From: Candidatus Aminicenantota bacterium
GTDB lineage: Bacteria > Acidobacteriota > Aminicenantia > S016-38
Assembly: GCA_027068075.1 (NCBI GenBank)
Contig: JAMOUJ010000005.1
Span: forward strand, 62,001-126,000
Length of the DNA stretch: 64,000 nt
Reading direction: 5' to 3'
The notes under the pieces are model-generated. The model was given only the letters and a program-made list of their open reading frames with translations. It had not been told where the DNA came from and searched no databases. Within the stretch, counting starts at the first letter, position 1. Every line of letters begins with the position of its first letter. This document shows, piece by piece, positions 19,917 through 27,670 of this stretch. The translations under genes and the position numbers were made by a program.

Positions 19917-21836
19917 TTAATTGCCCTCTTCGTACTCGGCGTCTATTACATCATCCTGGTCCGGCCCCTGGGAGGAAGCGTCCTGAGTTCCTGCCTGGGC
20001 CTGTTCAGAGGCCGAAGGCTGCTGAGACGCCGTGGTTTCGCCCTTGGCGTAAAGTTCCTTGGCAATGGCGGTACTGGCGGCGTTGAGGGCATCCAGAGCC
20101 CTCTCCAGGGCGCTGCGGTCCTGACTGTTCAAGGCCTCCTTGGCCTGGGATATGGCCTTTTCAGCCTCGGCCGCCGTGGCAGGAGAAACCTTGTCCTTGT
20201 TTTCCTCCAGGAGTTTCCCCAATTCGTAGGCCAGACCGTCCACCTTGTTCCTGAGTTCTATGAGTTCCCTTCTCCTACGGTCCTCCTCCCGGTGCATCTC
20301 GGCCTCCTTGACCATCCTGTCAATCTCCTCCTTGGTCAGGCCCGAACTTCCGGTAATGGTTATGGCCTGCTCCTTGCCCGTGGCCAGGTCCTTGGCCGAG
20401 ACATGGAGGATACCGTTGGCATCTATGTCAAAGGTAACCTCTATCTTGGGAACTCCCCTGGGAGCCGGAGGAATACCCGTGAGGATGAACCTTCCTAAAC
20501 TCCTGTTGTCCTTGGCCATCTCCCTCTCACCCTGGAGAACATGGATCTCCACCTGGGTTTGATTGTCCTCGGCGGTGGTGAAGATCTCGCTCTTCTTCAC
20601 GGGTATAGTGGTATTCCTGGGTATTATCTTAGTCATGACTCCTCCCAGGGTTTCCACGCCCAGGGAAAGGGGAGTGACATCCAGCAGGAGGACATCCTTC
20701 ATCTCTCCGGCCAGAACGGCTCCCTGAATGGCGGCTCCTACGGCCACCACCTCGTCGGGATTGACGCTCTTGTTGGGCTCCTTGCCGAAGAATTCCTTAA
20801 CCTTCTGCTGAACCAGAGGAATCCTGGTGGAACCTCCCACCAGAATCACCTCATCTATGTCCTCGGGCTTAAGCCCTGCATCCTCCAGGGCCTGCCGGCA
20901 GGGATCCAGGGTCATGTTCACCAGGTCCTCTATCATGGACTCCAGTTTGGCCCTGGTAAGTTTCATCACCAGGTGCTTCGGCCCCGAAGCATCGGCGGTG
21001 ATGAAGGGAAGGTTTATCTCCGTTTCCAGGGCGGAGGAGAGTTCAATTTTGGCCTTCTCTGCGGCATCCTTGAGCCTCTGAAGGGCCATGCGATCCTGCT
21101 TGAGGTCTATGCCGTGCTCCTTCTTAAACTCCTCCACCATCCAGTCTATGATCCTCTGGTCTATGTTGTCTCCACCCAGATGGGTGTTTCCTGCGGTGGA
21201 CTTAACCTCAATTACCCCTTCTCCGATTTCAAGGATGGAGATATCAAAGGTCCCGCCTCCGAAATCGTAGACGGCTATCTTCTGGTCCTTTTTCTTGTCC
21301 AGTCCGTAGGCCAGGGCTGCAGCGGTGGGTTCGTTTATTATCCTGCGGACATTCAGCCCGGCTATGGTCCCAGCGTCCTTGGTGGCCTGTCTCTGGGCAT
21401 CGTTGAAGTATGCGGGAACGGTGATAACGGCATCGGTCACCTTTTCACCCAGATAGTCTTCGGCGGCCTCCTTGAGTTTCATAAGTATCTTGGCGGATAT
21501 TTCCTGCGGGGTGTACACCTTGCCCATAACCTCTATCCTGGCATCTCCGTGGGGTCCCTTTACCACCTTGTAGGGCACCATCTTTATCTCTTCCTGAACC
21601 TCCTCGTATCTCCTTCCCATGAACCTTTTTATGGAATAGATGGTGTTCTCCGGATTGGTTATGGCCTGACGCTTGGCAGGAAGTCCCACCAGCACCTGTC
21701 CGTCCTTCAGGAAGGCCACCACCGATGGAGTGGTCCTCTGGCCCTCCTGGTTAGGTATAACCTTGACTTCGGAGCCTTCCATTACGGCCACGACGGAGTT
21801 GGTGGTTCCGAGGTCAATTCCTATTATCTTGCCCAT
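19917..21836 (-). CDS. dnaK: Chaperone DnaK (Hsp70)
   Basis: 639-residue Hsp70. N-terminal ATPase with [17 protein letters not shown] (4-20), [13 protein letters not shown] and [13 protein letters not shown]; linker [13 protein letters not shown] near 385; substrate-binding domain and a lid ending in a Gln/Ser-rich tail, then [10 protein letters not shown]. Cytosolic chaperone working with DnaJ and GrpE, neither of which is adjacent. The gene stands alone between a strong promoter (21870-21898) and a hairpin terminator. No CIRCE repeat (HrcA site) is seen in its leader, so heat control is not by that route here. Confidence 0.98.
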   Translation of the reverse strand: MGKIIGIDLGTTNSVVAVMEGSEVKVIPNQEGQRTTPSVVAFLKDGQVLVGLPAKRQAITNPENTIYSIKRFMGRRYEEVQEEIKMVPYKVVKGPHGDARIEVMGKVYTPQEISAKILMKLKEAAEDYLGEKVTDAVITVPAYFNDAQRQATKDAGTIAGLNVRRIINEPTAAALAYGLDKKKDQKIAVYDFGGGTFDISILEIGEGVIEVKSTAGNTHLGGDNIDQRIIDWMVEEFKKEHGIDLKQDRMALQRLKDAAEKAKIELSSALETEINLPFITADASGPKHLVMKLTRAKLESMIEDLVNMTLDPCRQALEDAGLKPEDIDEVILVGGSTRIPLVQQKVKEFFGKEPNKSVNPDEVVAVGAAIQGAVLAGEMKDVLLLDVTPLSLGVETLGGVMTKIIPRNTTIPVKKSEIFTTAEDNQTQVEIHVLQGEREMAKDNRSLGRFILTGIPPAPRGVPKIEVTFDIDANGILHVSAKDLATGKEQAITITGSSGLTKEEIDRMVKEAEMHREEDRRRRELIELRNKVDGLAYELGKLLEENKDKVSPATAAEAEKAISQAKEALNSQDRSALERALDALNAASTAIAKELYAKGETTASQQPSASEQAQAGTQDASSQGPDQDDVIDAEYEEGN

Positions 21837-21869
21837 TTCTACCTCCTCTCACGGTTTATTTTCACTAAT

Positions 21870-21898
21870 ATTATAGAACGGGAATCCAAAAATTTCAA
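21870..21898 (-). promoter_or_regulatory. Sigma70-type promoter for dnaK
   Basis: Minus strand: TTGAAA (21898-21893), 17-bp spacer, TATAAT (21875-21870). The leader is about 27 nt and ends in GAGGAGG. No CIRCE inverted repeat is present. Confidence 0.8.
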
Positions 21899-21918
21899 GG
21901 GCTTAATGTTAGATAATT

Positions 21919-22428
21919 TTAGTCTGGCGTTGTCAGATTTTTGATTTCCTCCAGGAGGACCGGTTTAAGCATCCTGTAGACCCGGGAAACATCCAGGGCC
22001 ATCACCTTGGTGTCCGCAAATACTGCCATGAAATTTGAATCCCCTTCCCACCGGGGAACTATGTGAAGGTGGAAGTGGTCCTTCACCCCTGCCCCGGCGC
22101 TCCGCCCCAGATTCATACCCACATTGAATCCGTGGGGGGAAAAGATTCTCCTCAAGGCCCTGAGGGAAGCCTGAAGGAGAAGCCCTATTTCAGAAAGGAG
22201 TTCAGCAGGAGCCTCCTCCGGAGTGGCAAGGTGCCGCAGAGGGGCTATCATTATGTGTCCGTTGTTGTACGGATAGATGTTCATGATGATGAGGTTATGC
22301 CTTCCCCTGTAGAGGATAAAGGCCTCCTCGTCCTCCCTCTTCTGGGCAAGGCAAAAAACGCACCCCTCCTCTTTCTTCAAGGTCCTCTTGATGTATTCCC
22401 ACCGCCAGGGGGTGAAGAGGTACTTCAT
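21919..22428 (-). CDS. HIT-family nucleotide hydrolase/phosphorylase
   Basis: 169 residues of the histidine-triad superfamily, close to the Ap4A phosphorylase-like or galactose-1-phosphate uridylyltransferase-like branch. Seen: N-terminal CxxC (Cys23, Cys26) likely binding zinc, IYPYNNGHIMIAPLRH near 53-68, and the catalytic triad DHFHLHIVPRW near 116-126. These enzymes act on dinucleoside polyphosphates or nucleotidyl-amino-acid adducts; the exact substrate is not readable. It is the third gene of ispH-rpsA-HIT, starting by 4-bp overlap with the rpsA stop. Confidence 0.88.
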   Translation of the reverse strand: MKYLFTPWRWEYIKRTLKKEEGCVFCLAQKREDEEAFILYRGRHNLIIMNIYPYNNGHIMIAPLRHLATPEEAPAELLSEIGLLLQASLRALRRIFSPHGFNVGMNLGRSAGAGVKDHFHLHIVPRWEGDSNFMAVFADTKVMALDVSRVYRMLKPVLLEEIKNLTTPD

Positions 22429-24068
22429 TTTTTGAGAGAATCAGGAAGAAGATCTCCCAGGGTGGGGGGCTTAGCCTCCTTCATCTTGGGTTTCTTCTTC
22501 CCCTTGTCCTCCTTCTCCGGAATGGCTACCCTGACCCTCCTCCTCTCGGGGCTGATGGCGGTAATTTTAACCTTCAAAACATCGCCCTCCGCCATTTCCT
22601 TTTTCCCCTTGGGGAGAAAGGAGTAAACGCCGGGAACGAGTTCCAGGGTGTAGCCCTTTTCACCCACATTCACCACCCGGGCATCCAGTTCGTCCCCCAC
22701 CTTGAATTCCCCTACGAAGTCCTCAAAGGGGTCCTTCAGAAGTTGTTTTCTTCCCACCCGGACCTTTCCCTCCTCCGGCAGTATTTCCAGGATTTTAACC
22801 TCTATCTCCTCGCCGGGTTTCAACGCTTCCTGAAGGTTGGGCACATTTTCCCAGGAGTAATCGCTTTTTCTCAAAAGCGCTTCCACCCCCGGTTGCAATT
22901 CCACGAAGGCTCCGAAGTCTTTGACATCCTTAACCTTTCCCTTCAAAACCTCCCCCACGCCGTGGGTAGAAGCAAAGATCTGGATGGGCGTGGGCAGGGT
23001 CCTCCTGTAACTGAGGGCTATCTTCCTTTCCTGGGGGTTAACGCTCAAAACCTCCACCTCCACCACTTCCCCCTCGCTCATAATCTGGTGGGGGTCCTTT
23101 ATGTTTTCGGTCCAACTGAGTTCCCTACTTCTAACCAGGCCCTCCACCCCCTTCTCCAGTTCTATGAAGGCCCCGAAATCCGTGAGGCTCACCACCTTGC
23201 CCTTTACCCTGTCTCCGGGCTTGTATTTTTCTTCTATGTTTTCCCAGGGGTCCGGAGTCCTCTGCTTGTAGCCCAGGGTTATCCTTTCCTTTTCCGGGTC
23301 AAAACTCAACACCAAAACTTCTATTTCGTCCCCTTCTTTAAAGAATTTACGGGGATCCGTAACCCGGCCCCAACTTATCTCGCTGGTGGGAAGGAGACCG
23401 TCTATACCCCCCAGGTCCACGAAAACTCCGAAGTCGGTTATGTTCTTCACCACCCCCTTTACCCAATCACCCTCCTTTATTCTGGAGAGGACCTCCTCCT
23501 TTTTCTTCTTCATTTCCTCTTCTATCAGCGCCCTACGGGAAACCACTATGGAAACGCCTCCCCGATGCTTCCTTATGTCAAGAATCTTCATGGGGAAGGT
23601 CTTTCCTATATATTTATAGGTTTCCTTGACCGGTCTTATCTCCAGTTGGGAGGCTGGGAGGAAGGCCTTGAGACCCATAATTTCTACCAGAAAACCCTTC
23701 TTCTCCTTCTTGACGATCTTCCCCTCCACGGGCTGTCCTTCCCGATAGGCCTTGTTTACAACTTCCATGGCCTTGCGCATAAGAAGTTTTCTGCGGGAAA
23801 GGGGAATGTAGCCTGCGGAAGGTGTGGCCCTCTCCACTATGGCCTCCACTTCGTCCCCCACCTTCACCTCCACTTCCCCATCTATGTTCTTGAATTCCTC
23901 CAGGGGAATCATGCCTTCTATCTTCGTGCCGATGTCCACCAGGACTTCCTTATCCGTTATCTCTATCACCCTTCCTCTGACCACCTCTCCGCTGGAAGGC
24001 AACTGGAAGCGGTATCCTTCAAGGAGTTTCTCGTAATCTTCTTCTGGCGGTCTTTTCTCTTCAGTCAT
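22425..24068 (-). CDS. rpsA: 30S ribosomal protein S1
   Basis: 547 residues with six S1 RNA-binding domains, as in full-length proteobacterial S1. The domains start near GEVVRGRVIEITDK (27), GQPVEGKIVKKEKK (114), GDWVKGVVKNITDFG (200), GDRVKGKVVSLTDFG (286), GEVLKGKVKDVKDFG (~373) and GDELDARVVNV (~460). A Lys/Glu-rich tail follows. S1 helps the 30S subunit bind structured or weak-SD messages. The AAGGAGGAAGG ribosome site lies within the end of ispH, which it overlaps by 8 bp. An ispH-rpsA neighbourhood also occurs in clostridia, sometimes as one fused protein. Confidence 0.96.
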   Translation of the reverse strand: MTEEKRPPEEDYEKLLEGYRFQLPSSGEVVRGRVIEITDKEVLVDIGTKIEGMIPLEEFKNIDGEVEVKVGDEVEAIVERATPSAGYIPLSRRKLLMRKAMEVVNKAYREGQPVEGKIVKKEKKGFLVEIMGLKAFLPASQLEIRPVKETYKYIGKTFPMKILDIRKHRGGVSIVVSRRALIEEEMKKKKEEVLSRIKEGDWVKGVVKNITDFGVFVDLGGIDGLLPTSEISWGRVTDPRKFFKEGDEIEVLVLSFDPEKERITLGYKQRTPDPWENIEEKYKPGDRVKGKVVSLTDFGAFIELEKGVEGLVRSRELSWTENIKDPHQIMSEGEVVEVEVLSVNPQERKIALSYRRTLPTPIQIFASTHGVGEVLKGKVKDVKDFGAFVELQPGVEALLRKSDYSWENVPNLQEALKPGEEIEVKILEILPEEGKVRVGRKQLLKDPFEDFVGEFKVGDELDARVVNVGEKGYTLELVPGVYSFLPKGKKEMAEGDVLKVKITAISPERRRVRVAIPEKEDKGKKKPKMKEAKPPTLGDLLPDSLKK

Positions 24069-24900
24069 GACCTTCCTCCTTAATTTTTTCCATAACTGCC
24101 TTTATAACGAAATCAGGAGTTGAGGCTCCTGCGGTTATGCCTATTTTCTCATATTTTCTCCAATCTATCAAATCCAGGTCCCTGGGAGTCTCTATGTGAT
24201 GTGTATTGGGCTGGATCGCCCGGCAGGCCTTGAATAATTTGCGGGTATTGGAACTGTGCTTTCCGCCTATAACCAGCATGAGTTCCACCCGGGAGGCAAT
24301 CTCCTTGGCCGAACGGTGTTTCTGGATGGTGGAGGAGCATATGGTCTGGTGGACGGTGAGCCTTTCGGTGTTTTCCATGAGTCCACCTACGAACTTCTTG
24401 TAGTCCTCCAGGTCGTTGGTGGTCTGGGAAATAACCGCCCGGCGGGGAGAAGAGGGAAGGGTGGCGGTGTCTTCGGGCCTGGAAATAACCACCCCTGCTC
24501 CGTGGGTGTAACCCAGGATGCCCTTTATTTCCGGATGGTTTCTGTCGCCGAAAATCACCAGTTCCTTCCCGGAGCGGACCTCCTTGGCGGCTATCTTCTG
24601 GGATTTTTTCACATACGGACAGGTGGCATCTATGACTTTAAACTTTTCTCTCAGTTCCCTCTCCTCCTGGGGGGATATGCCGTGGGACCGGATTATCACC
24701 ACCGCCCCCGGGGGAAGGTCGTCTATTTTCTCCGCCACCTTGATCCCATCCCTTTTTAGTTTCTCCACAAACTGCTTGTTGTGAATCAAATCCCCGTAGG
24801 TATAGACCTCACCCCATTTTTCCTTGGCTTCGTAGGCTATTTTTACCGCTCTGCGAACCCCGAAACAAAAACCCGATTCCTGAGCCAGGAGGATTTCCAT
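24061..24900 (-). CDS. ispH: 4-hydroxy-3-methylbut-2-enyl diphosphate reductase
   Basis: Last enzyme of the MEP isoprenoid pathway, an Fe-S reductase that makes IPP and DMAPP. The 279-residue chain has the three cluster Cys (12, 94, 188) and the substrate-binding His residues 40, 73 and 122 in LIHNK, RSHG and DRNHPEIKG. TTND (160-163) and KHSSNTR carry the remaining contacts. Its promoter TTGACA-N17-TATTAT ends 9 bp before the ATG and there is no ribosome site, so the mRNA should be nearly leaderless. It heads the operon with rpsA and a HIT protein. Confidence 0.96.
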   Translation of the reverse strand: MEILLAQESGFCFGVRRAVKIAYEAKEKWGEVYTYGDLIHNKQFVEKLKRDGIKVAEKIDDLPPGAVVIIRSHGISPQEERELREKFKVIDATCPYVKKSQKIAAKEVRSGKELVIFGDRNHPEIKGILGYTHGAGVVISRPEDTATLPSSPRRAVISQTTNDLEDYKKFVGGLMENTERLTVHQTICSSTIQKHRSAKEIASRVELMLVIGGKHSSNTRKLFKACRAIQPNTHHIETPRDLDLIDWRKYEKIGITAGASTPDFVIKAVMEKIKEEGHD

Positions 24901-24909
24901 AAGATGGGA

Positions 24910-24938
24910 ATAATAAGAATTACCCTGCCCTTTGTCAA
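24910..24938 (-). promoter_or_regulatory. Sigma70-type promoter for ispH-rpsA, near-leaderless
   Basis: Minus strand: TTGACA (24938-24933), 17-bp spacer, TATTAT (24915-24910), then 9 bp to the ATG. The predicted leader is 0-4 nt. Confidence 0.75.
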
Positions 24939-24941
24939 GGA

Positions 24942-24950
24942 TGATAGAAT
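24942..24950 (+). promoter_or_regulatory. Extended -10 promoter for the sulfatase-like gene
   Basis: TGA-TAGAAT on the plus strand, giving a leader of about 15 nt that contains CTGGAGG before the ATG at 24972. No -35 box is clear, and it overlaps the divergent ispH promoter region. Confidence 0.4.
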
Positions 24951-24971
24951 TTTAGACCTGGAGGCTAAAAG

Positions 24972-26453
24972 ATGAAGAAATTAACCATTTCGCTCCTGGT
25001 TCTTCTTCTCCTGGGAACCGGCATTCATTTCCTAAAGAAAAAGTTCTTCTTTCCCAGGCCCAACATAATCCTGGTGGTGGTGGACACCCTGAGGGAGGAT
25101 CTGGGGGGGGCCAACCCCGATTTTTTCAACTCCCTCAAAGAAAAAGGAATTTATTTTAAAAATGCATACACCACCATACCCATCACCCTGCCGGCCCACC
25201 TTTCCATGTTCACCGGAGAATACCCATTCCAGGTGGGGGTGATAAACAACGGCCAAAAGTATCGGGGAAATAGGGAACTCCTGGCGGAAAGGCTAAAGAA
25301 GAAAGGCTACGGCACCTACGCGGTGGTTTCCCTGGGAACCCTCCAGGGCTTTCTGGGACCCGCCCGGGGCTTTGACCTTTACCTGGACAAATTTCCCAGA
25401 AGCAGATGGTATAAAACCGCCGCAGAGGTAAACCAGGAGGTGGAGAAAATCCTCCACCGGATAAAACCCCCCTTCTTTCTCTGGATTCACTATTCAGACC
25501 CCCACGAACCCTACGCCCCACCCTGGCTTCCCCCCAACGGGGAAGTGGTGGTAAACGGGGAAAAGGCCGGGGATGTCTGCTTTTACAAAAAAGAATTCTT
25601 CTTCGTAAAAGGAAATCCCGGGGAAGAAGTGGAGGTGGAAGTAATCCTCACGGGGAAACCCCAGCGGGGAATAGCCTACTTGGTGGAAATTCCCACCAGG
25701 AGGGAAAAAATCGTCCTTCTAAACGGCAGGGGCCAGGGCCGGGGAAGGGCAAAGTTTAAACTGAAGATAGGGGAAAAGGGTTATGTGGCCATAAGACCAT
25801 CGGTCTTTTTGTCCACCCCCTGGGCCCGTTTCTTCTACAAGAGGGAGGTTCTCTACTGGGACGCTAAGTTCAAGGAGTTGTTCCAGAAACTCTCCTCTGC
25901 AGGCCTCCTGAAAAACACCTATGTATTCGTCCTGGCCGACCACGGCGAGGGTCTGGGAGAGTGGAAGGACCACAAGGGTCACATTCACTTCCTCAACGGC
26001 ATTTACACCAGAATTCCCCTTCTGGTGATCCCTCCCCGGGGGAATAAGGAGTTGAGGCTGGAGTACCGTCAGATCGTGGACATTTTTCCCACGGTCCTTC
26101 GCCTGGCGGGCATTTCCGTCCCCGGAGACACCGTGGGACGGGACCTTCTAAAGGGCAAGGGGCACCGGCGGTTGTTTCTGGAGACCTTTGCCCCGGAATC
26201 CTTCTTTGACAGGTTCTCCCTGATTGAAGGAAATTTTCAACTCATACACACCCCGGCCAAGAAGAAATACCTTTTCTTTGACCTCACCAGGGACCCGGGG
26301 AGCGTAAAACCCATCCCGTTCAATTCCTCCGTTCCCTCCATGATGAAGGCCCTTAAAAACTTTGAGGGGGAGGCGTACTCCAGAATAAAGATACGGCCCA
26401 AAAGGGAAAGGAAGGTACTTAAGGTCCTGAAATCCCTGGGCTATGTAAAGTGA
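24972..26453 (+). CDS. Membrane-anchored sulfatase-like hydrolase (alkaline phosphatase superfamily)
   Basis: 493 residues: membrane anchor (5-22), then a periplasmic sulfatase fold. Seen: metal Asp38 in NIILVVVDTLRED, nucleophile loop ITLPAHLSMFTG (71-82), and the second metal motif ADHGEGLGEW with KGHIHFL. A beta-rich insert of about 90 residues (~190-290) breaks the domain. The nucleophile position is Thr72, not the Cys/Ser of formylglycine sulfatases, and the following Arg is His76. So a phosphotransferase or phosphodiesterase activity is at least as likely as sulfate ester cleavage. The next gene overlaps by 4 bp (GTGA). Confidence 0.78.
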   Translation: MKKLTISLLVLLLLGTGIHFLKKKFFFPRPNIILVVVDTLREDLGGANPDFFNSLKEKGIYFKNAYTTIPITLPAHLSMFTGEYPFQVGVINNGQKYRGNRELLAERLKKKGYGTYAVVSLGTLQGFLGPARGFDLYLDKFPRSRWYKTAAEVNQEVEKILHRIKPPFFLWIHYSDPHEPYAPPWLPPNGEVVVNGEKAGDVCFYKKEFFFVKGNPGEEVEVEVILTGKPQRGIAYLVEIPTRREKIVLLNGRGQGRGRAKFKLKIGEKGYVAIRPSVFLSTPWARFFYKREVLYWDAKFKELFQKLSSAGLLKNTYVFVLADHGEGLGEWKDHKGHIHFLNGIYTRIPLLVIPPRGNKELRLEYRQIVDIFPTVLRLAGISVPGDTVGRDLLKGKGHRRLFLETFAPESFFDRFSLIEGNFQLIHTPAKKKYLFFDLTRDPGSVKPIPFNSSVPSMMKALKNFEGEAYSRIKIRPKRERKVLKVLKSLGYVK

Positions 26454-27670
26454 ACTTCTACGCCTACATCACCGGGAAAAACAAATACTCCTTTTCTCCC
26501 CTGCTGGCCGCCGCCACCGGAAGAATAAAGCCCCTTAAAGGGCAAAAGCCAGGAGCCGGGGATGCGGTGCTTTTTTCCTTTCAGTCGCCGGACTGGAAGG
26601 AAACCTGGGAAACCCTAAAGCGACTCCCCCGGGGGGTTGTAAAGGTGGCCGGGGGAGCCCATCCCTCGGGATTGCCCCTCCACGCCCTGGACATGGGGTT
26701 TGACTTCGTCTTCTCCGGGGAGGGGGAGGAACACATACATTCCCTGCTGAACTTTCTGGAGGGCAGGGGAGAGCCTCCCCCGTGCCTCTGGTCCAGGGAA
26801 AGGATGGGAACCGTGTGCAGGGGAGTGGAAATTGAGAAATTCGCCCCCTTCGCCGAGGACCTTCCCATTCCCATTGAAATCACCCGGGGATGCCCCTTCC
26901 TGTGCGCTTACTGTCAAACCCCCAGGCTTTCCGGAAGAAAAATGAGGCACAGGAGCCTGGAAACCATAGTCCGGTGGGTGGAGAAACTGGTAAACAGGGG
27001 GATGAAGGACATAAGGTTCATCACCCCCAACGGTATGGGATACGGGGGAAGGGGAGGTGCTCAACCCCAGAGGCTCCTTTCCCTGCTTCGCCTGCTCAAG
27101 AAAAAATACCCCAGGGCCAGGTTTTACATGGGCTCCTTTCCGTCGGAATTTCGTCCGGAACACATAAGCCTTTCCCCCATGAAGGCCCTGAGGAATCTGG
27201 TCTCCAACCGAAGGGTGATCTTCGGCGCCCAGAGCGGAAGTCCCGAGGTACTGAGGAGGATAAAAAGGGGGCACACGGTGGAGGATGTCGTAAGGGCAGC
27301 GGAGGTTTCGCTAAAGGCAAACTTCAGGCCAGAGGTGGATTTCATATTCGGCCTCCCCTTTGACGACGAAGAGGAATCCCTCCGCCTGATGAAGCGTCTT
27401 GCGGAAATGGGGGCCCGAGTTCACGCCCATTATTTTCTTCCCCTACCCTCCACCCCCCTGGCCCTGGAGAAACCCAGGCCCCTCTCCGGACCCTTTCTCC
27501 GGGAAGTGGAAAAACTTACGGGGGCGGGCACGCTCTTCGGTCAGTGGAAGAGGCAAATGGCCCTGAGCCTGGAACTTTACAGACTCAATCGGATGTTTTC
27601 AACTCCTTATGTAGGTGAAGAGGATAAGGGAAATGAGAAAGAAAATAATCGTGGGGCTCCATCCCGCTAA
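26450..27670 (+). CDS. Radical SAM protein with N-terminal B12-binding-like domain
   Basis: 406 residues. A Rossmann-like N-terminal half (~1-125, KVAGGAHPSG and VFSGEGEE as in B12-binding radical SAM proteins) precedes the radical SAM core with Cys148, Cys152 and Cys155 in RGCPFLCAYC. The layout resembles the MJ1487-type B12-binding/radical SAM family (TIGR04013), whose reaction is unknown. The GTG start overlaps the stop of the sulfatase-like gene, so the two are coupled. Its 3' 72 bp overlap the convergent lptF-lptG gene. No B12-binding DxHxxG is visible, so cobalamin use is uncertain. Confidence 0.78.
   Translation: MNFYAYITGKNKYSFSPLLAAATGRIKPLKGQKPGAGDAVLFSFQSPDWKETWETLKRLPRGVVKVAGGAHPSGLPLHALDMGFDFVFSGEGEEHIHSLLNFLEGRGEPPPCLWSRERMGTVCRGVEIEKFAPFAEDLPIPIEITRGCPFLCAYCQTPRLSGRKMRHRSLETIVRWVEKLVNRGMKDIRFITPNGMGYGGRGGAQPQRLLSLLRLLKKKYPRARFYMGSFPSEFRPEHISLSPMKALRNLVSNRRVIFGAQSGSPEVLRRIKRGHTVEDVVRAAEVSLKANFRPEVDFIFGLPFDDEEESLRLMKRLAEMGARVHAHYFLPLPSTPLALEKPRPLSGPFLREVEKLTGAGTLFGQWKRQMALSLELYRLNRMFSTPYVGEEDKGNEKENNRGAPSR

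Noticed and set aside
21840-21900. CIRCE or other heat-shock operator before dnaK
   Set aside because: No TTAGCACTC/GAGTGCTAA-like inverted repeat is present; only a plain promoter and ribosome site are seen.
20541-21944. 467-codon plus-strand frame antisense to dnaK
   Set aside because: dnaK is certain on the other strand; the antisense product has no recognisable motif and no promoter or ribosome site.
22743-24083. 446-codon plus-strand frame antisense to rpsA
   Set aside because: Complement of six clear S1 domains; its own sequence is low-complexity-like and lacks signals.
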